Source: Cherax quadricarinatus
Taxonomy: Eukaryota; Arthropoda; Malacostraca; Decapoda; Parastacidae
DNA: 64,000 bases
Direction: 5' to 3'
Assembly (NCBI RefSeq): GCF_038502225.1
Contig: NC_091312.1
Location: 33,856,023-33,920,022, forward strand
Position numbers and translations under genes: made by a program. The notes beneath the pieces are model-generated. The model searched no databases. It saw only the letters and a list, made by a program, of their open reading frames with translations, and was not told the origin of the DNA. Within the stretch, counting starts at the first letter, position 1; each line of letters begins with the position of its first letter. Shown piece by piece: positions 10,714-22,236 of this stretch.

Positions 10714-11340
10714 ACTGCATATGTGTTTATATTTCCATTGTGTCGGTATTTTACATCATTTATTTCCACCTCCTGCCATATTTCTCACTCCAGTATGTTA
10801 TGGCACTGTGCAGGTTTGGGACACAACCTTAAAGTACTTTTCAGATATATATTATCATGTATCTCTCGTCCGCTCCAGGGAGTGCAAATTTAAGATTTTA
10901 ACGCCTTCCCAGTAATATAAATGCTTTACGGGTTCTATGTAGGACGTAAACGATCTCTATATCTGTTCCAGCTCTGATCTCTCTCTCCTACCCTGAACGA
11001 GGCCGTTAACGCTGAACAATATTCCAAATGAGAGCAAAAGTGATTTGAAAAGTGTCACTTTTGGCACTATTTACTTTGCCTTGAAAGTTCTCATTATCCA
11101 ACCCGTCATCTTCTTGTCATCCACGTTGGGTAGTTTTGTATTAATTTCTCTACTGCTAGTTAAACGTAAATCTAGGTAAATATATGTTAACCTAGAATAA
11201 CTAAACCTGAAGAAACCGAGAATAAATGGTAAATTTTGATTCTATGTTAATTCGGGCAGAAATGCACGAACGAAAAATTGGAAGAATATGCACCCTCTAA
11301 TTAGAGAACAAGTTGCTATAAAATACACACACACATATAG
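10714..11340. other. Mostly unrecognised; Penelope extension-like block at the start
   Basis: 10735-10755 contains tgtcggtattttacat, similar to the extension found beside the palindromic elements at 28.8 and 32.7 kb. The rest shows no gene or repeat that I recognise. Confidence 0.4.
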
Positions 11341-11386
11341 GACCAGGAGCTGTTACTCGACTTCTGCAACCACAATGATGCGAGTA
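11341..11386 (+). mobile_element. LINE-B 3'-end fragment
   Basis: Only the terminal 45 bp or so of LINE-B are present: ccaggagct, then a ctcga block, then ctgcaaccacaa and gcgagtacac. It is flanked by acacac on both sides, like the other LINE-B stubs. Confidence 0.65.
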
Positions 11387-11392
11387 CACACA

Positions 11393-12416
11393 CAGGAAGG
11401 CAACGAGTGATGGTACGTGTTGAGGTGTCAAAGACTTGGCGCCTGTGACGAGCGGGCTTCCACAGGGGTCAGTCCTAGGACCGGTGCTGTTTCTGGTTTA
11501 TGTGAATGACAAGATGGAAGGGATAGATTCAGAAGTGTCCTTGTTTACAGACGATGTGAAGCTAATGAGGAGAATTCAAACGGATGAAAATCAGGTAGGA
11601 CTACAAAGGGATCAGGACAGGCTGCAAGCATAGTCCAACAACTGGCTCCAGGAGTTTAAGTGCAAAGTCATGAAGATTGGGGAAGGGCAAAGAAGACGGC
11701 AGACGGAGTACATGTTAGGGAGGTCAAAGGCTGCAAACCTCATTCAAGCAAAAGGATCTTCAGGTCAGTAACATACTGAGCACATCTCCTGAGGCGCACA
11801 TCAACCAAATAACTGTTGCAGCATATGAGCGCCTGGCAAACCTAAGAACAGCGTTTTGACACTTGAGTAAGGAGTCATTCAAGACACTGCACACCATGTA
11901 CGTCAGGCCCATAAACAAGTATGCAACACCAATATGGAACCCACGCCTGGTCAAGTACGTTAAGAAATTTAAGAAACTGTAAAGGTTTGCAACAAGACTA
12001 GTCCCGGGAGCTGAGGGGTATGTCTTACGAGAAGTTAAGGGATATCAACCTAACGACTCTAGAGGACAGGAAGGATGGGGACAACATGATAACGACATAT
12101 AAAATACTGAGAGGAAGTGACAAGGTGGATACGGACAGGATGTTTCAGAGATGGGACACAGCAACAAGGGGTCACAACTGTTGAAAAGTTGAAAACTCAG
12201 ATGAGTCGCAGGGATGTTAGGAAGTATATCTTCAGAGTTATCCGGAAGTGGAACAATGTGCAGTGATGTAGTGGAGGCAGGATCCATACACAGAAAGCTT
12301 TAAGAGGACACGATAAAGCTCATGGAGCAGGGAGAGTATAAACCTAGTAGTGATCAGCGAAGAGGCGAGTCCAGGAGCTATGACTCAAGCCCTGCAACCA
12401 CAAATAGGTGAGTACA
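11393..12416 (+). pseudogene. LINE-B reverse transcriptase fragment, decayed
   Basis: Starts just after an acacaca tract and reads in pieces: PVTSGLPQGSVLGPVLFLVYVN, then SLFTDDVKLMRR where the usual FADD is FTDD, followed by decayed equivalents of HINQIT, TLYTVYVRPILEYAAPVWNPHL and FATRLVPELRG. Frameshifts and stops are frequent. It ends with the family 3' terminus aaataggtgagtaca and continues into CA repeats. The upstream endonuclease half is missing. Confidence 0.8.
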
Positions 12417-12424
12417 CATACAAA

Positions 12425-12454
12425 CATACGCACACACACACACACACACACACT
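12425..12454. repeat. (CA)n between two LINE-B ends
   Basis: A short CA tract separating the LINE-B copy on its left from the LINE-B stub on its right. Confidence 0.95.
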
Positions 12455-12505
12455 GCCAGGAGCTATGAGTCGACCCCTGCATCTACATATAGGTTAGTGC
12501 AAACA
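12455..12505 (+). mobile_element. LINE-B 3'-end stub
   Basis: ccaggagctatgagtcga, then ccctgcat and ataggttagtg, form a slightly mutated LINE-B terminus of about 45 bp entered directly from (CA)n. Confidence 0.65.
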
Positions 12506-12589
12506 CACACAAAGAAACTTGACATGTATAAGTAATCTAACAGCGTTTTGAGGAAGCAACAAAGAAAATTGAAGAAACCCGGAATGTGC

Positions 12590-12960
12590 AGCTCCGCCTT
12601 CCCTTGTGGGGGCCCTGCTTATTTTCCGGATCATATTTCCTGGGTGGCACTGTTCCTGCCACTCAGGTGAACAGTGGCACTCTTCTCTGCACACTAGATG
12701 AAACTCACACTTTCCAAATTTCATGGCTGGCACTGCTCCCATTAGTGACTACTGTGACTGCCATAAAATGGATGCCTTTACACTAATGAATGCCATGGTT
12801 GGCACTGCTCTACTTACATCAGCTGAACCTTGTGGGTGACAAATTTTAGTTAAACTAGCTGAACGCCATGGTTGGCACTTTTTTCTTTATACCAGCTGAT
12901 TACTAGGTTTAGCACTGTCCTAATGCGCTGAACAATATTGTTGGTCATGTTATACTACTG
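12590..12960. repeat. Degenerate tandem repeat around GGTTGGCACTG
   Basis: Several spaced, imperfect copies of gccatggttggcactgctc preceded by agctgaac. Spacing is about 60 bp and divergence is high, so the unit length is approximate. Confidence 0.6.
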
Positions 12961-13795
12961 AAGCCTAGGCACATCCGCCTCAACCACGGATAACTGGTAA
13001 TTTTACTCTTCCCTGTAGCATTCCGCTGACCTGGAATACACATTTTAATCGTATGATCCAAGGTTCGGGCTTTTAGCACCTGGAATGAGATTTATAATCC
13101 CAGAAATGTCTGTTGAGACCTCGGTGATACTTAGAAACCTAGTGCTTTATGCAATAATTTTTATAGCATAATACTGTTGCTAAACTCACTGTATCTGCAT
13201 AAAGACTTATTAAATGCATGTTAGTTTTAATAAGCATGTGCACAGTATAATGTTTCTGGTGCAGCGTTCTGTGTATCCTACAACGCTCTTAATTTGGGTC
13301 CTGGCTTCTGATTCTCATCATTTCTTTGATGCTGTTATGTATTCCGTCTTTGGCTCCTTCAAATATGTTTCCGTCTCTAAAGAGAAGACTATTTATTGAA
13401 AGCATTAACCAGGAACTCTATGTATCTTCTCCCCCCCCCCCAAAAAAAAAAAAAAATGTCAATTCGTGGCTTTTGAAAGAATATTAGGCATTATAAACCG
13501 TTTTTAAACACTTCCAATGTGTAGACAGGTCAATTTGCATGAAGGTCAGTGTAACAGGTTCACGCATAATAATGTATTAAGATAAATTTGTTGTAATGAG
13601 ATGAGATATGTAAGCTTAAAGTGAAGGAAAAGATGCAATGGTAGTGTACATAGTATCACATCCTCAACTCACCCAGATAAAGAAATTACTGAATGGGGAA
13701 TTTGTCCAGTGAAGCATTACTGAAAGCTAAAAGTTTATGCCATTAATATTAGGTAAGGCCTTTGATAAGAGGTCTCTGATGATTACGACTTAATG
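12961..13795. other. No recognisable feature
   Basis: AT-leaning sequence with a C/A homopolymer junction near 13430-13455. No domain-bearing frame is seen. Confidence 0.45.
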
Positions 13796-13945
13796 TACGG
13801 CTTATGGTATTTTAGTAGACGTTTCGTCCGCCAGGGATTTATCAACTCAGCAACTTTAGTTGATAAAGTACCTGGCGTACGATACGTCTCCTAACAAAAT
13901 ACTATAACCTGCTTATTGTGTCATCACACTGCCGGTACATTAAAT
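13790..13945. mobile_element. Palindromic Penelope-derived relic with two hammerhead-like boxes
   Basis: The left arm on the minus strand has TTGATAAA, TCC/GGA and GAAACGTC. The right arm on the plus strand at 13861-13893 has TTGATAAA, GTAC-CTGGC-GTAC and GATACGTC. The arms are inverted about a centre near 13855, and outer sequence (ggtattttagtaga versus its inverse) also matches. The GAAA to GATA change disables the right core. Confidence 0.6.
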
Positions 13946-14004
13946 CATTTTATACACAAAACAGTCTCTGAATTAAAGAAAAGGCACAGGTGGAGCACAA
14001 ACTA

Positions 14005-14040
14005 GTACACTGTGACAACGTTTCGTTCTGTATAATACCT
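14005..14040 (-). mobile_element. Penelope terminal-repeat fragment
   Basis: gacaacgtttcgttctg is the inverse of a GAAACGTTGTC block seen at 10.66 kb. The rest of the motif is lost. Confidence 0.35.
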
Positions 14041-14059
14041 CGTAGCCAGTGCTGCTGGC

Positions 14060-14800
14060 AGCCTACATGCATGTAAACATGGTCCAGAGGTTCAGTTGTT
14101 GTTTAGACCGAACATCAGAATGGGAAAGAAATGTGATCGAAGTAACTTTGACCATGGAATAATTGTTGGTGCCAGACGGGGTGGTCTGAATATCTCAAAC
14201 TGATTTCCTGGAATTTTCAGCACAACAATCACTCGAGTTTACAGAAAATGGTGTGAAAAACACCAAACATTCAGGGAGCAGTAGTTCTGTGGGCGAAAAC
14301 ACCTTGATAATGAGAGAGATCAGAGGAGAATAGCCAGACTGCTTCAGGCTGACAGGAAGCTCAGAGTAACTCAAATAACAACACGTTACAACAGTGGTAT
14401 GCAGAAGAGCATCTCTGAACGCACACGCTGGGTTCCGCTCCCGTCAGTTACGAACAAAAAACTGAACTATACTTGGTAGAGGATCACCAAAACTGAACAG
14501 TTGTAGATTGGAAAAAGGTCGCCTGATATGACGAACCGCGATTTTTGTTGTGACATGCAGATGGAGGTCTCTGAATTAGGTGTAAACCTTTGGTATATGG
14601 TAGAACGATAGATTCGTAGCATGAATGTGTAGCCGACAAATCTGTAGGAACTGTGTGATGGTATCATGTCAACATGGACCAGGATCTCTAAGAAATGCTT
14701 CCAGCAAGTTGTTGAATCCATGCCACAAAGAATTCAGGCTGTTCTCGGGGGAAAACGGGGGCCCTACCCAGTACTAGAAAGGTGTACCTAAAAAAAAAAA
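14060..14800 (+). pseudogene. Tc1-type transposase relic
   Basis: From 14120 the translation begins MGKKCDRSNFDHGIIVGARRG, typical of the helix-turn-helix N-terminus of Tc1-family transposases. Later pieces match GMQKSISERT, HQNWTVVDWKKVA and then YDEPRFL, which holds the first acidic catalytic residue near 14530. The tail matches CFQQVVESMP and a GPYP-like end near 14700-14770. The segment with the other two catalytic acids is deleted, and many stops are present. It is therefore dead and internally deleted. Inverted termini were not identified. Confidence 0.75.
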
Positions 14801-14887
14801 TAGCCACCGAGTGTACACGCACACACAGACACACACACATAACTAACACACATAGGCCTAGTGTCTCATCGGCATGAGCCTAGGACA

Positions 14888-15084
<197 letters not shown>

Positions 15085-15089
15085 ATATG

Positions 15090-15159
<70 letters not shown>

Positions 15160-15182
15160 TATATAGATATATATATATATAC

Positions 15183-15255
<73 letters not shown>

Positions 15256-15256
15256 C

Positions 15257-15313
<57 letters not shown>

Positions 15314-15314
15314 C

Positions 15315-15347
<33 letters not shown>

Positions 15348-15365
15348 AATTATACATATATATAA

Positions 15366-15412
<47 letters not shown>
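15085..15412. repeat. Compound (AT)/(AC) microsatellite
   Basis: About 330 bp of atatat with regularly interspersed acat and few other changes. Both strands are free of stops in several frames, giving long Y/I-only translations that are not genes. Confidence 0.97.
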
Positions 15413-15659
15413 TAGCAGTATAGTTGTAGAGACAACCTTGTACCCACCTCCACCAACACTTATAAAGTCCCCTGTGGTGGTGGTATCAGCAGCTGTATGA
15501 AGCAGACCACTGTGGCAGTAACATATGAACGTAATGCTTATTATCTCAACCAACGGATTACCTCAGCAATCTCAAGAATTCCCAGACTCGCTAACCCATC
15601 TGTACCTTATCCTCTCTCTCACCTCTACCGTCCTCCCCCCGTATCACCTCCTTACCTCC

Positions 15660-15661
15660 CT

Positions 15662-15708
<47 letters not shown>

Positions 15709-15710
15709 CC
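15660..15710. repeat. (CT)n microsatellite
   Basis: CT dinucleotides flanked by pyrimidine-rich acctcctta segments that also flank the CT tracts at 18.5-18.7 kb. Confidence 0.95.
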
Positions 15711-15727
15711 TCTACCCTCCTCCCCGT

Positions 15728-15945
15728 ATTTTTTTTTTTTACACAGGGTTTGACAAGGTTAAGGATCCCTAGCTTTATTGACAAGCTATTTACAGGTTAA
15801 GGATTCCTAACTTTATTGACAAGCTAAGAGCTGTTACATACATCAGCTCATTTGAAAGCATTTTTATTGTTATGAGACATACAAGTAGGGAACAAGATGA
15901 AGTTGGAGCCATCTGTGGGCCAGCATTTTCATTTGATCAACTGAC
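15728..15945 (-). mobile_element. LINE-C 3' UTR fragment
   Basis: Nearly identical to 10228-10443: acacagggtttgacaagg, aggatccctagcttt and agcatttttattgttatgag occur in the same order. The RT tail is absent here, and the 3' end of the tRNA-SINE begins immediately at the right. Confidence 0.8.
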
Positions 15946-15946
15946 G

Positions 15947-16243
15947 TTAAGATAAGATTTCGTTCGGATTTTTAACCCCGGAGGGTTAGCCACCCAGGAT
16001 AACCCAAGAAAGTCAGTGCGTCATCGAGGACTGTTTAACTTATTTCCATTGGGGTCCTTAATCTTGTCCCCCAGGATGCGACCCACACCAGTCGACTAAC
16101 ACCCAGGTGCCTATTTGCTTTGCTGCTCGGTGAACAGGACAACAGGTGTAAGGAAACGTGTCGAAATGTTTCCACCCGCCGGGAATCGAACCCGGGCCCT
16201 CCGTGTGTGAAGCGGGAGCTTTAGCCACCAGGCCACCGGGCCA
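15947..16243 (-). mobile_element. tRNA-derived SINE
   Basis: The minus strand begins with a tRNA-like head: tggtggctaaagc near an A box and an exact B box ggttcgattcc (about 16180-16193). The body has gggtggaaacatt, cacctg and caggtgcc, then gtgtgggtcgcatcctgg, and the tail ends in aaatcttatctt. A second copy is at 28563-28745. The tRNA-like part has no clean cloverleaf and continues into SINE body, so it is not a tRNA gene. Confidence 0.8.
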
Positions 16244-16346
16244 CCAATATGCTGTACGAATGTGTTCCATACTCGAGTCATCCTGGGTATATATGATCTC
16301 AGATGGAGTGATGTTCTGGAGAAGGGTACAGCCAGAGTGAAGTTAA
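16244..16346. other. Spacer between SINE and LINE-A
   Basis: About 100 bp of unrecognised sequence. Confidence 0.5.
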
Positions 16347-18441
16347 GAGCATAAGAACATAAGAAAGAAGGAACACTGCAGCAGGCCTACGGGCCCATGC
16401 GAGGCAGGTCCAAGTCTCCTAAAGGCTTAAGCCAATGCCCCAACCTAGTCAGGGCAGGTCACATTCACTTAAGGAAGGAACACGACAACTGACCTAGTAG
16501 GACAAGCTAATCAGGTCCAACTCACACCCACCCACACCCACTCATGTATTTATCTAACCTATTTTTAAAACTACACAACGTTTTAGCCTCAATAACTGTA
16601 CTTGGGAGTTTGTTCCACTCATCCACAACACTATTACCAAACCAGTACTTTCCTATATCCTTCCTGAATCTCAATTTTTCCAACTTGAAACCATTGCTAC
16701 GAGTCCTGTCTATTCTAGATATTTTCAGCACGTTATTTACATCCCCTTTATTTATCAGTGTCTTCCATTTATACACCTCAATCATATCCCCCCTAATTCT
16801 ACGCCTTTCAAGTGAGGTCTAACCAAGGATATAAACAGTTGAAGAACAACCTGAGGACTCCTATTATTTATGCTTCTTGATATGAAGCCAAGGATTCTGT
16901 TACCTTTATTGCGAACACTTATGCACTGTTGTCTTGGTTTTAGATTACTGCAAACCAGGACTCCTAAATCTTTTTCGCAATCCGTAATATTAAGATCGAC
17001 ATTATTTAGTTTATATGTGGCATGGTTATTTTCCTGTCCAACATTTAGAACTTTGCATTTGTCTATATTAAACTGCATCTGCCACTTCTCCGACCACTGC
17101 ATCAGTCTATTCAAATCTTCTTGGAGTGCTCTAATGTTCTCGTCAGAATGAATTCGACGGTCTATTTTGGTGTCATCGGCAAACTTGCTTATGTCGCTCT
17201 TTATGCCCTCAACAATGTCGTTTATGTAGATTGTGAACAACAGGGGGCCCAACACTGACCCCTGTGGAACACCTCTCGTGACGCTTCCCCACTCTGATTT
17301 CTCCCCATTTATGCAAACTCTCTGCTGCCTATTTGTCAACGATGCCTCTATCCAGGAAAAAATTTCTTCTCCTATTCCATGTGCCTTAATTTTCCTCAAT
17401 AGTCTCTGATGTGGGACCCTCTCAAAAGCCTTACTGAAGTTCATATACACAATATCATATTCATTACCATGATCTACCTCCTCAAATACCTTAGTGAAAA
17501 AAGTTAATAAATTCGTAAGGCAGGAACGCCCTTTGTAAAACCATGCTGAGATTCGTTGATTAATTTGTGCTTTCCAAGGTGGCTACGAACTACCTCGGCA
17601 ATTATTGATTCCATAAATTTTCCCACTATGGAGGTTAGGCTTATCGGTCTATAGTTCGAAGCTAAGGACCTGTCACCTGCTTTGAAAATAGGTATCACAT
17701 TTGCCATTTTCCACTTATCTGGCACCATGCCAGTCTGTAGCGATATATTGAAAAGATTAGCCAGAGGTTTGCTAAGCTCCTCTTTACATTCCTTTAGAAC
17801 CCTTGCATACAGTTCATCAGGGCCTGGGGATTTGTTGGGATTTGTTAGGTTTTAATTTATCAATTTGCCTAAAAAATTGTGACCCTAATCGTGCATAGTT
17901 CATTATCATCCTGTTCTACATAATTTATTATTTCTGGAATATCGCTAGTATCTTCCTGAGTAAAAACTGAGAGGAAGTATGTGTTAAAAATTCTACACAT
18001 TTCCTTATCACTGTCAGTGAGCTGACCCGAGTAACTTTTGAGTGGGCCTATCTTGTCCCTGATCTTACTTCTGTATACCTGAAAAAATCCTTTTGGGTTA
18101 GTCTTCGATTCTCTTGCAACTTTAACCTCATAATCTCTTTTTGCTTTTCTTATTCCCTTTTTTATTTCTCTCTTTAACTGAATATATTGATTTCTTAACT
18201 GCACCTCTCCTCTTTTGATTTGCCTATATATGCCTCTCTTTTGACCAATGAGATGTTTTAATCTATTGTTCATCCATTTAGGATCATTTTTGCTTGATCT
18301 GATTTCCTTATTTGGAACATAAGTTGTCTGAGCAGCTAGAACTATGCCCTGGAAAACGTCATATCGGCAATCATCACCACCTACCTGGTCATTCCAGTTC
18401 AGCCCACCCAAGTAATTTTTCAGTCCTATGAAATCAGCCAA
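16347..18441 (-). pseudogene. CR1-like LINE (LINE-A) ORF2 copy, 5' truncated
   Basis: On the minus strand the linker, reverse transcriptase and C-terminal region of a CR1-type polyprotein are spread over four frames: 18441-17869 (KWMNNRLKHLIGQKRG, FFQVYRSKIRDKIGPL), 17850-17504 (SPGPDEL, NYRPISLTSIVGKFMESII, LINESQHGF), 17450-16782 (GVPQGSVLGPLLF, SKFADDTKIDRR with the catalytic FADD) and 16785-16522 (IEVYKW, WNKLPSTVIEAKT). The endonuclease domain is lost at the 5' end, where the copy meets a CT-rich tract. The 3' end carries two TTCTTATG octamers, like the short octamer tails known for CR1. Frameshifts make it non-functional. A longer relative lies at 23.1-26.8 kb. Confidence 0.88.
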
Positions 18442-18475
18442 AAGTTGCTGCCTTCTGCCTCTTCTTTACCTCCCT

Positions 18476-18550
<75 letters not shown>

Positions 18551-18594
18551 GTCACCTCTTCCTTCCTCCCCCCGTATCACCTCCTTACCCCCCT

Positions 18595-18631
<37 letters not shown>

Positions 18632-18720
18632 ATCACCTCTACCCTCCCCCCCCAGTATCACCTCCTTACCTCCCCATCTCTCTCTTTCTCTCTCTCTGTC
18701 TCTATCTCTCTCAGTTTACA
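18442..18720. repeat. CT-rich microsatellite cluster
   Basis: Three CT tracts separated by acctctaccctcc and gtatcacctccttacc-type spacers, so the array is a higher-order repeat of tract plus spacer. Confidence 0.93.
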
Positions 18721-19175
18721 CAGTCTCTTCCAGTGTTAACCCATTATACCTACTGCAAGTTGTATTGATGCCCCCTCTGCCCCACTGACCTTACCCATGT
18801 TTCCACCACATTCCTTGCCTGCCTTTCCCCCCACCCCCTTCCGTCCATTCTGCCCAGCAGCCTCTCCCAGACTGCCCCCCTGCCGACTCCCACCATCTTA
18901 TCTCGACAGATAAGTTAAGCAACCTATAAAAACACTGCAGGGAGCTTTGTCTTCCAGGAAGAAGCTTGATAGAGAAAAACCTTAACAGAGCTCATGTACA
19001 ATATTCGATTTCCTCCATATCTTATTTAAAACTCCATTTGATACTGCCAAGACTATTTTATAATTTGTAGCCTTCAGGACCCGATCTTGTTTTTATTTTT
19101 CTGAAGCCTTGTATGGTAGTTCCCAAGACCTGTACATACAGAGCGTCACACATACCATTCCTAATGTCGCTGGGG

Positions 19176-19177
<2 letters not shown>
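18721..19177. other. No recognisable feature
   Basis: Pyrimidine-rich, then AT-rich sequence with no domain-bearing frame. Confidence 0.45.

Positions 19178-19224
<47 letters not shown>
19178..19224. repeat. (GT)n at LINE-B 3' end
   Basis: GT dinucleotides that continue directly into the inverted LINE-B terminus at 19225. Confidence 0.97.
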
Positions 19225-19227
<3 letters not shown>

Positions 19228-20570
19228 CACCTATTTGTAGTTGCAAGGGTTGATTCATAGCTCCTGGCCCTGCCTCTTCACTGATTGCTAGTAGGTCCTC
19301 TCTCTCCCTGCTCCATGAGCTTTATCATACCTCGCCTTAAAACTATGTATGGTTCCCGTCTCCACTACGTCACTTTCTAGGCTATTCCACGGCCTGACTA
19401 CTCTATGACTGAAGAAATACTTCCTAACTTCCCTTTGATTCATCTGAGTCTTCAACTTCCAATTGTGACCTCTTGTTTCTGAGTCCCATCTCTGGAACAT
19501 CCCGTCTTTGTCCACCTTGTCTATTCCGCCCAGTATTTTATATGTCGTTATCATGTCTCCCCTGACCCTCCTGTCCTCCAGTGTCGTCAGTCCGATTTCC
19601 CTCGACCTTTCTTCGTAGGACAATCCCCTTAGCTCTGGGACTAGTCTTGTTGCAAACCTTTGCACTTTCTCTAATTTCTTGACGTCTCAGTAGAACCAGT
19701 TACCCGTAACCAGTTACCAGTAGATGACTCACTACCAACCGTCTGTGTGAATCACTGACTGTTATTCACGTTGCTGCTGACCATAGCATGTTTTTGAACA
19801 CTGCTCACCCTCTAGGCACTGGTGGGTCAGTCTGAGATAGAGGGCAGAGAGAGGCAGGGCGGCTGATGGTGCTTCCCATACTTTCCGTTATAATTATACG
19901 TACTAACCAGCCTACATGAGTGTTTTTACCCCATCCACGTTATCGAACCCACATGACAGACGTGCTTGACCAGGTGTGGGTTCCAAACTGGTGCTGCATA
20001 CTCCAGTATGGGCCAGATGTACACAGTGTACAGTGTCTTGAATGATTCCTTACCAAGGTATCGGAATGCTGTTCTCAGGTTTGCCAGGCGCCCATATGCT
20101 GCAGCAGTTATCTGGTTGATGTGTGCTTCCGGAGACATGCTCGGTGTTATGGTCACCCCAAGATCTTTCTCCTTGAACGACGTTTACAGTCTTTGGCCAC
20201 CTAGCCTATACTCTGTCTGCAGTCTTCTTTGCCCTTCTCCGATCTTCATGACTTTGCATTTGGCAGGGTTGAATTCAAGAAGCCAGTTGCTGGACCACGT
20301 GTCCAGCCTGTCCAGGTCTCTTTGAAGTCCTGCCTGATTCTCATCTAATTTAATTTTCCTCATTAACTTCACATCATCTGCGAACAGGGACACCTCTGAG
20401 TTTATCCCTTCCATCATGGTATTCACATATACCAAAAATAGCACTGGTCCTAGGACCGACCCCTGTGGGACCCCGCTCGTCACAGGTGCCCACTGTGATA
20501 CCTCATCCCGTACCATGACTCGTTGTTGCCTCCCTGTCAGGTATTCTCTGATCCATTGTAGTGCATTTCG
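19225..20570 (-). pseudogene. LINE-B copy, 5' truncated and interrupted
   Basis: Minus-strand frames give RKYFFSHRVVRPWNSLE and QRFATRLVPELRGLSYEE (19665-19288). Beyond an insertion, HINQITAAAYGRLANLR (20156-19926) and VPQGSVLGPVLFLVYVN with SLFADDVKLMR (20657-20184) follow. The 5' end stops within NALQWIREYL and runs straight into (GC)/(GT) repeats. The 3' end begins gtactcacctatttgta beside (GT)n. The catalytic FADD is kept, but frames are broken and the endonuclease is absent. Confidence 0.88.
19686..19958. mobile_element. 273-bp insertion inside LINE-B, GACGT repeats at its ends
   Basis: The LINE-B reading is interrupted here. gacgt occurs at 19681-19685 and again at 19959-19963, and removing one copy plus the insert restores the sequence expected from other LINE-B copies. 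A 5-bp target duplication is therefore likely. The insert itself shows no TIR, coding frame or known family. Confidence 0.5.
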
Positions 20571-20587
20571 CGCGCGCGCGCGCGTGC

Positions 20588-20649
<62 letters not shown>
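20566..20649. repeat. (CG)n then (GT)n tract
   Basis: Alternating gcgcgcgcg followed by about 65 bp of gt. It joins the 5' end of one LINE-B copy to the 3' end of the next. Confidence 0.97.
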
Positions 20650-20652
<3 letters not shown>

Positions 20653-22059
20653 CTCACCTAGTTGAGGTTGCGGGGGTCGAGTCCGAGCTCCTGGCCCCGC
20701 CTCTTCACTGATCGCTACTAGGTCACTCTCTCTGAACCGTGAGCTTTATCATACCTCTGCTTAAAGCTATGTATGGATGCTGCCTCCACTACATCGCTTC
20801 CCAAACTATTCCACTTACTGACTACTCTGTGACTGAAGAAATACTTCCTAACATCCCTGTGATTCATCTGTGTCTTCAACTTCCAACTGTGTCCCCTTGT
20901 TACTGTGTCCAATCTCTGGAACATCCTGTCTTTGTCCACCTCGTCAATTCCTCTCAGTATTTTGTATGTCGTTATCATGTCCCCCCTATCTCTCCTGTCC
21001 TCCACTGTCGTCAGGTTGATTTCCCTTAACCTCTCCTCGTAAGACGTACCTCTTAGCTCTGGGACTAGTCTTGTTGCAAACCTTTGCACTTTCTCTAGTT
21101 TCTTTACGTGCTTGGCTAGGTGTGGGTTCCAAACTGGTGCCGCATACTCCAATATGGGCCTAACGTACACGGTGTACAGGGTCCTGAACGATTCCTTATC
21201 AAGATGTCGGAATGCTGTTCTGAGGTTTGCTAGGCGCCCATATGCTGCAGCAGTTATTTGATTGATGTGCGCTTCAGGAGATGTGCCTGGTGTTATACTC
21301 ACCCCAAGATCTTTTTCCTTGAGTGAGGTTTGTAGTCTCTGGCCCCCTAGACTGTACTCCGTCTGCGGTCTTCTTTGCCCTTCCCCAATCTTCATAACTT
21401 TGCACTTGGTGGGATTGAATTCCAGGAGCCAATTGCTGGACCAGGTCTGCAGCCTGTCCAGATCCCTTTGTAGTTCTTCCTGGTCTTCGATCGAGTGAAT
21501 TCTTCTCATCAACTTCACGTCATCTGCAAACAGGGACACCTCAGAGTCTATTCCTTCCGTCATGTCGTTCACAAATACCAGAAACAGCACTGGTCCTAGG
21601 ACTGATCCCTGTGGGACCCCGCTGGTCACAGGTGCCCACTCTGACACCTCGCCACGTACCATGACTCGCTGCTGTCTTCCTGACAAGTATTCCCTGATCC
21701 ATTGTAGTGCCTTCCCTGTTATCCCTGCTTGGTCCTCCAGTTTTTGCACCAATCTCTTGTGTGGAACTGTGTCAAACGCCTTCTTGCAGTCCAACAATAT
21801 GCAATCCACCCACCCCTCTCTCTCTTGTCTTACTGCTGTCACCATGTCATAGAACTCCAGTAGGTTTGTGACAGGATTTCCCGTCCCTGAAAAAATGTTG
21901 GCTGCTGTTGATGAGATCATTCCTTTCTAGGTGTTCCACCACTCTTCTCCTGATAATCTTCTCCATGATTTTGCATACTATACATGTCAGTGACACTGGT
22001 CTGTAGTTTAATGCTTCATGTCTGTCTCCTTTTTTTAAAGATTGGGACTACATTTGCTG
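20650..22059 (-). pseudogene. LINE-B copy with 400-residue RT frame
   Basis: The frame 21920-20718 holds most of the reverse transcriptase and the full C-terminal region. In order: DCKKAFDTVPHKRLVQKLED, GVPQGSVLGPVLFLVFVNDM, SLFADDVKLM (FADD), CKVMKIGEGQ, HINQITAAAYGRLANLR, YTVYVRPILEYAAPVWNPHL, QRFATRLVPELRG, and RKYFFSHRVVSKWNSLG just before the stop. A two-base deletion near 21890 shifts the upstream part (SLTCIV...KIIRRRVVEHLE) into another frame. The 5' end at about 22059 falls in (GT)n, and the 3' end at 20650 leaves (GT)n. Endonuclease is missing, so it cannot retrotranspose by itself. Confidence 0.9.
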
Positions 22060-22192
22060 TGTGTGTGTGTGTGTGTGTACTCACCTAGTTGAGGTTGCAG
22101 GGGTCGAGTCCTACCTCCTGGCCCCGCCTCTTCACTGTGTATGTGTATGTGCGTGTGTATGTGCATATGTATGTATGTATGTGTATATGTAT

Positions 22193-22231
<39 letters not shown>
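22060..22231 (-). repeat. (GT)n with an embedded 60-bp LINE-B stub
   Basis: GT and TATG repeats with a single LINE-B terminus at 22078-22136 (tactcacctagttgagg through ccgcctcttcactg). The stub has repeats on both sides. Confidence 0.85.

Positions 22232-22236
<5 letters not shown>

Noticed and set aside
16174..16243. tRNA gene on the minus strand
   Set aside because: The B box is exact, but no acceptor stem closes and the sequence continues into a SINE body with a second copy at 28563.
21262..21852. Plus-strand frames across the LINE-B copies (SFTNTRNSTGPRTDPCGTP type)
   Set aside because: They recur identically wherever LINE-B occurs and are antisense shadows of the reverse transcriptase frame.
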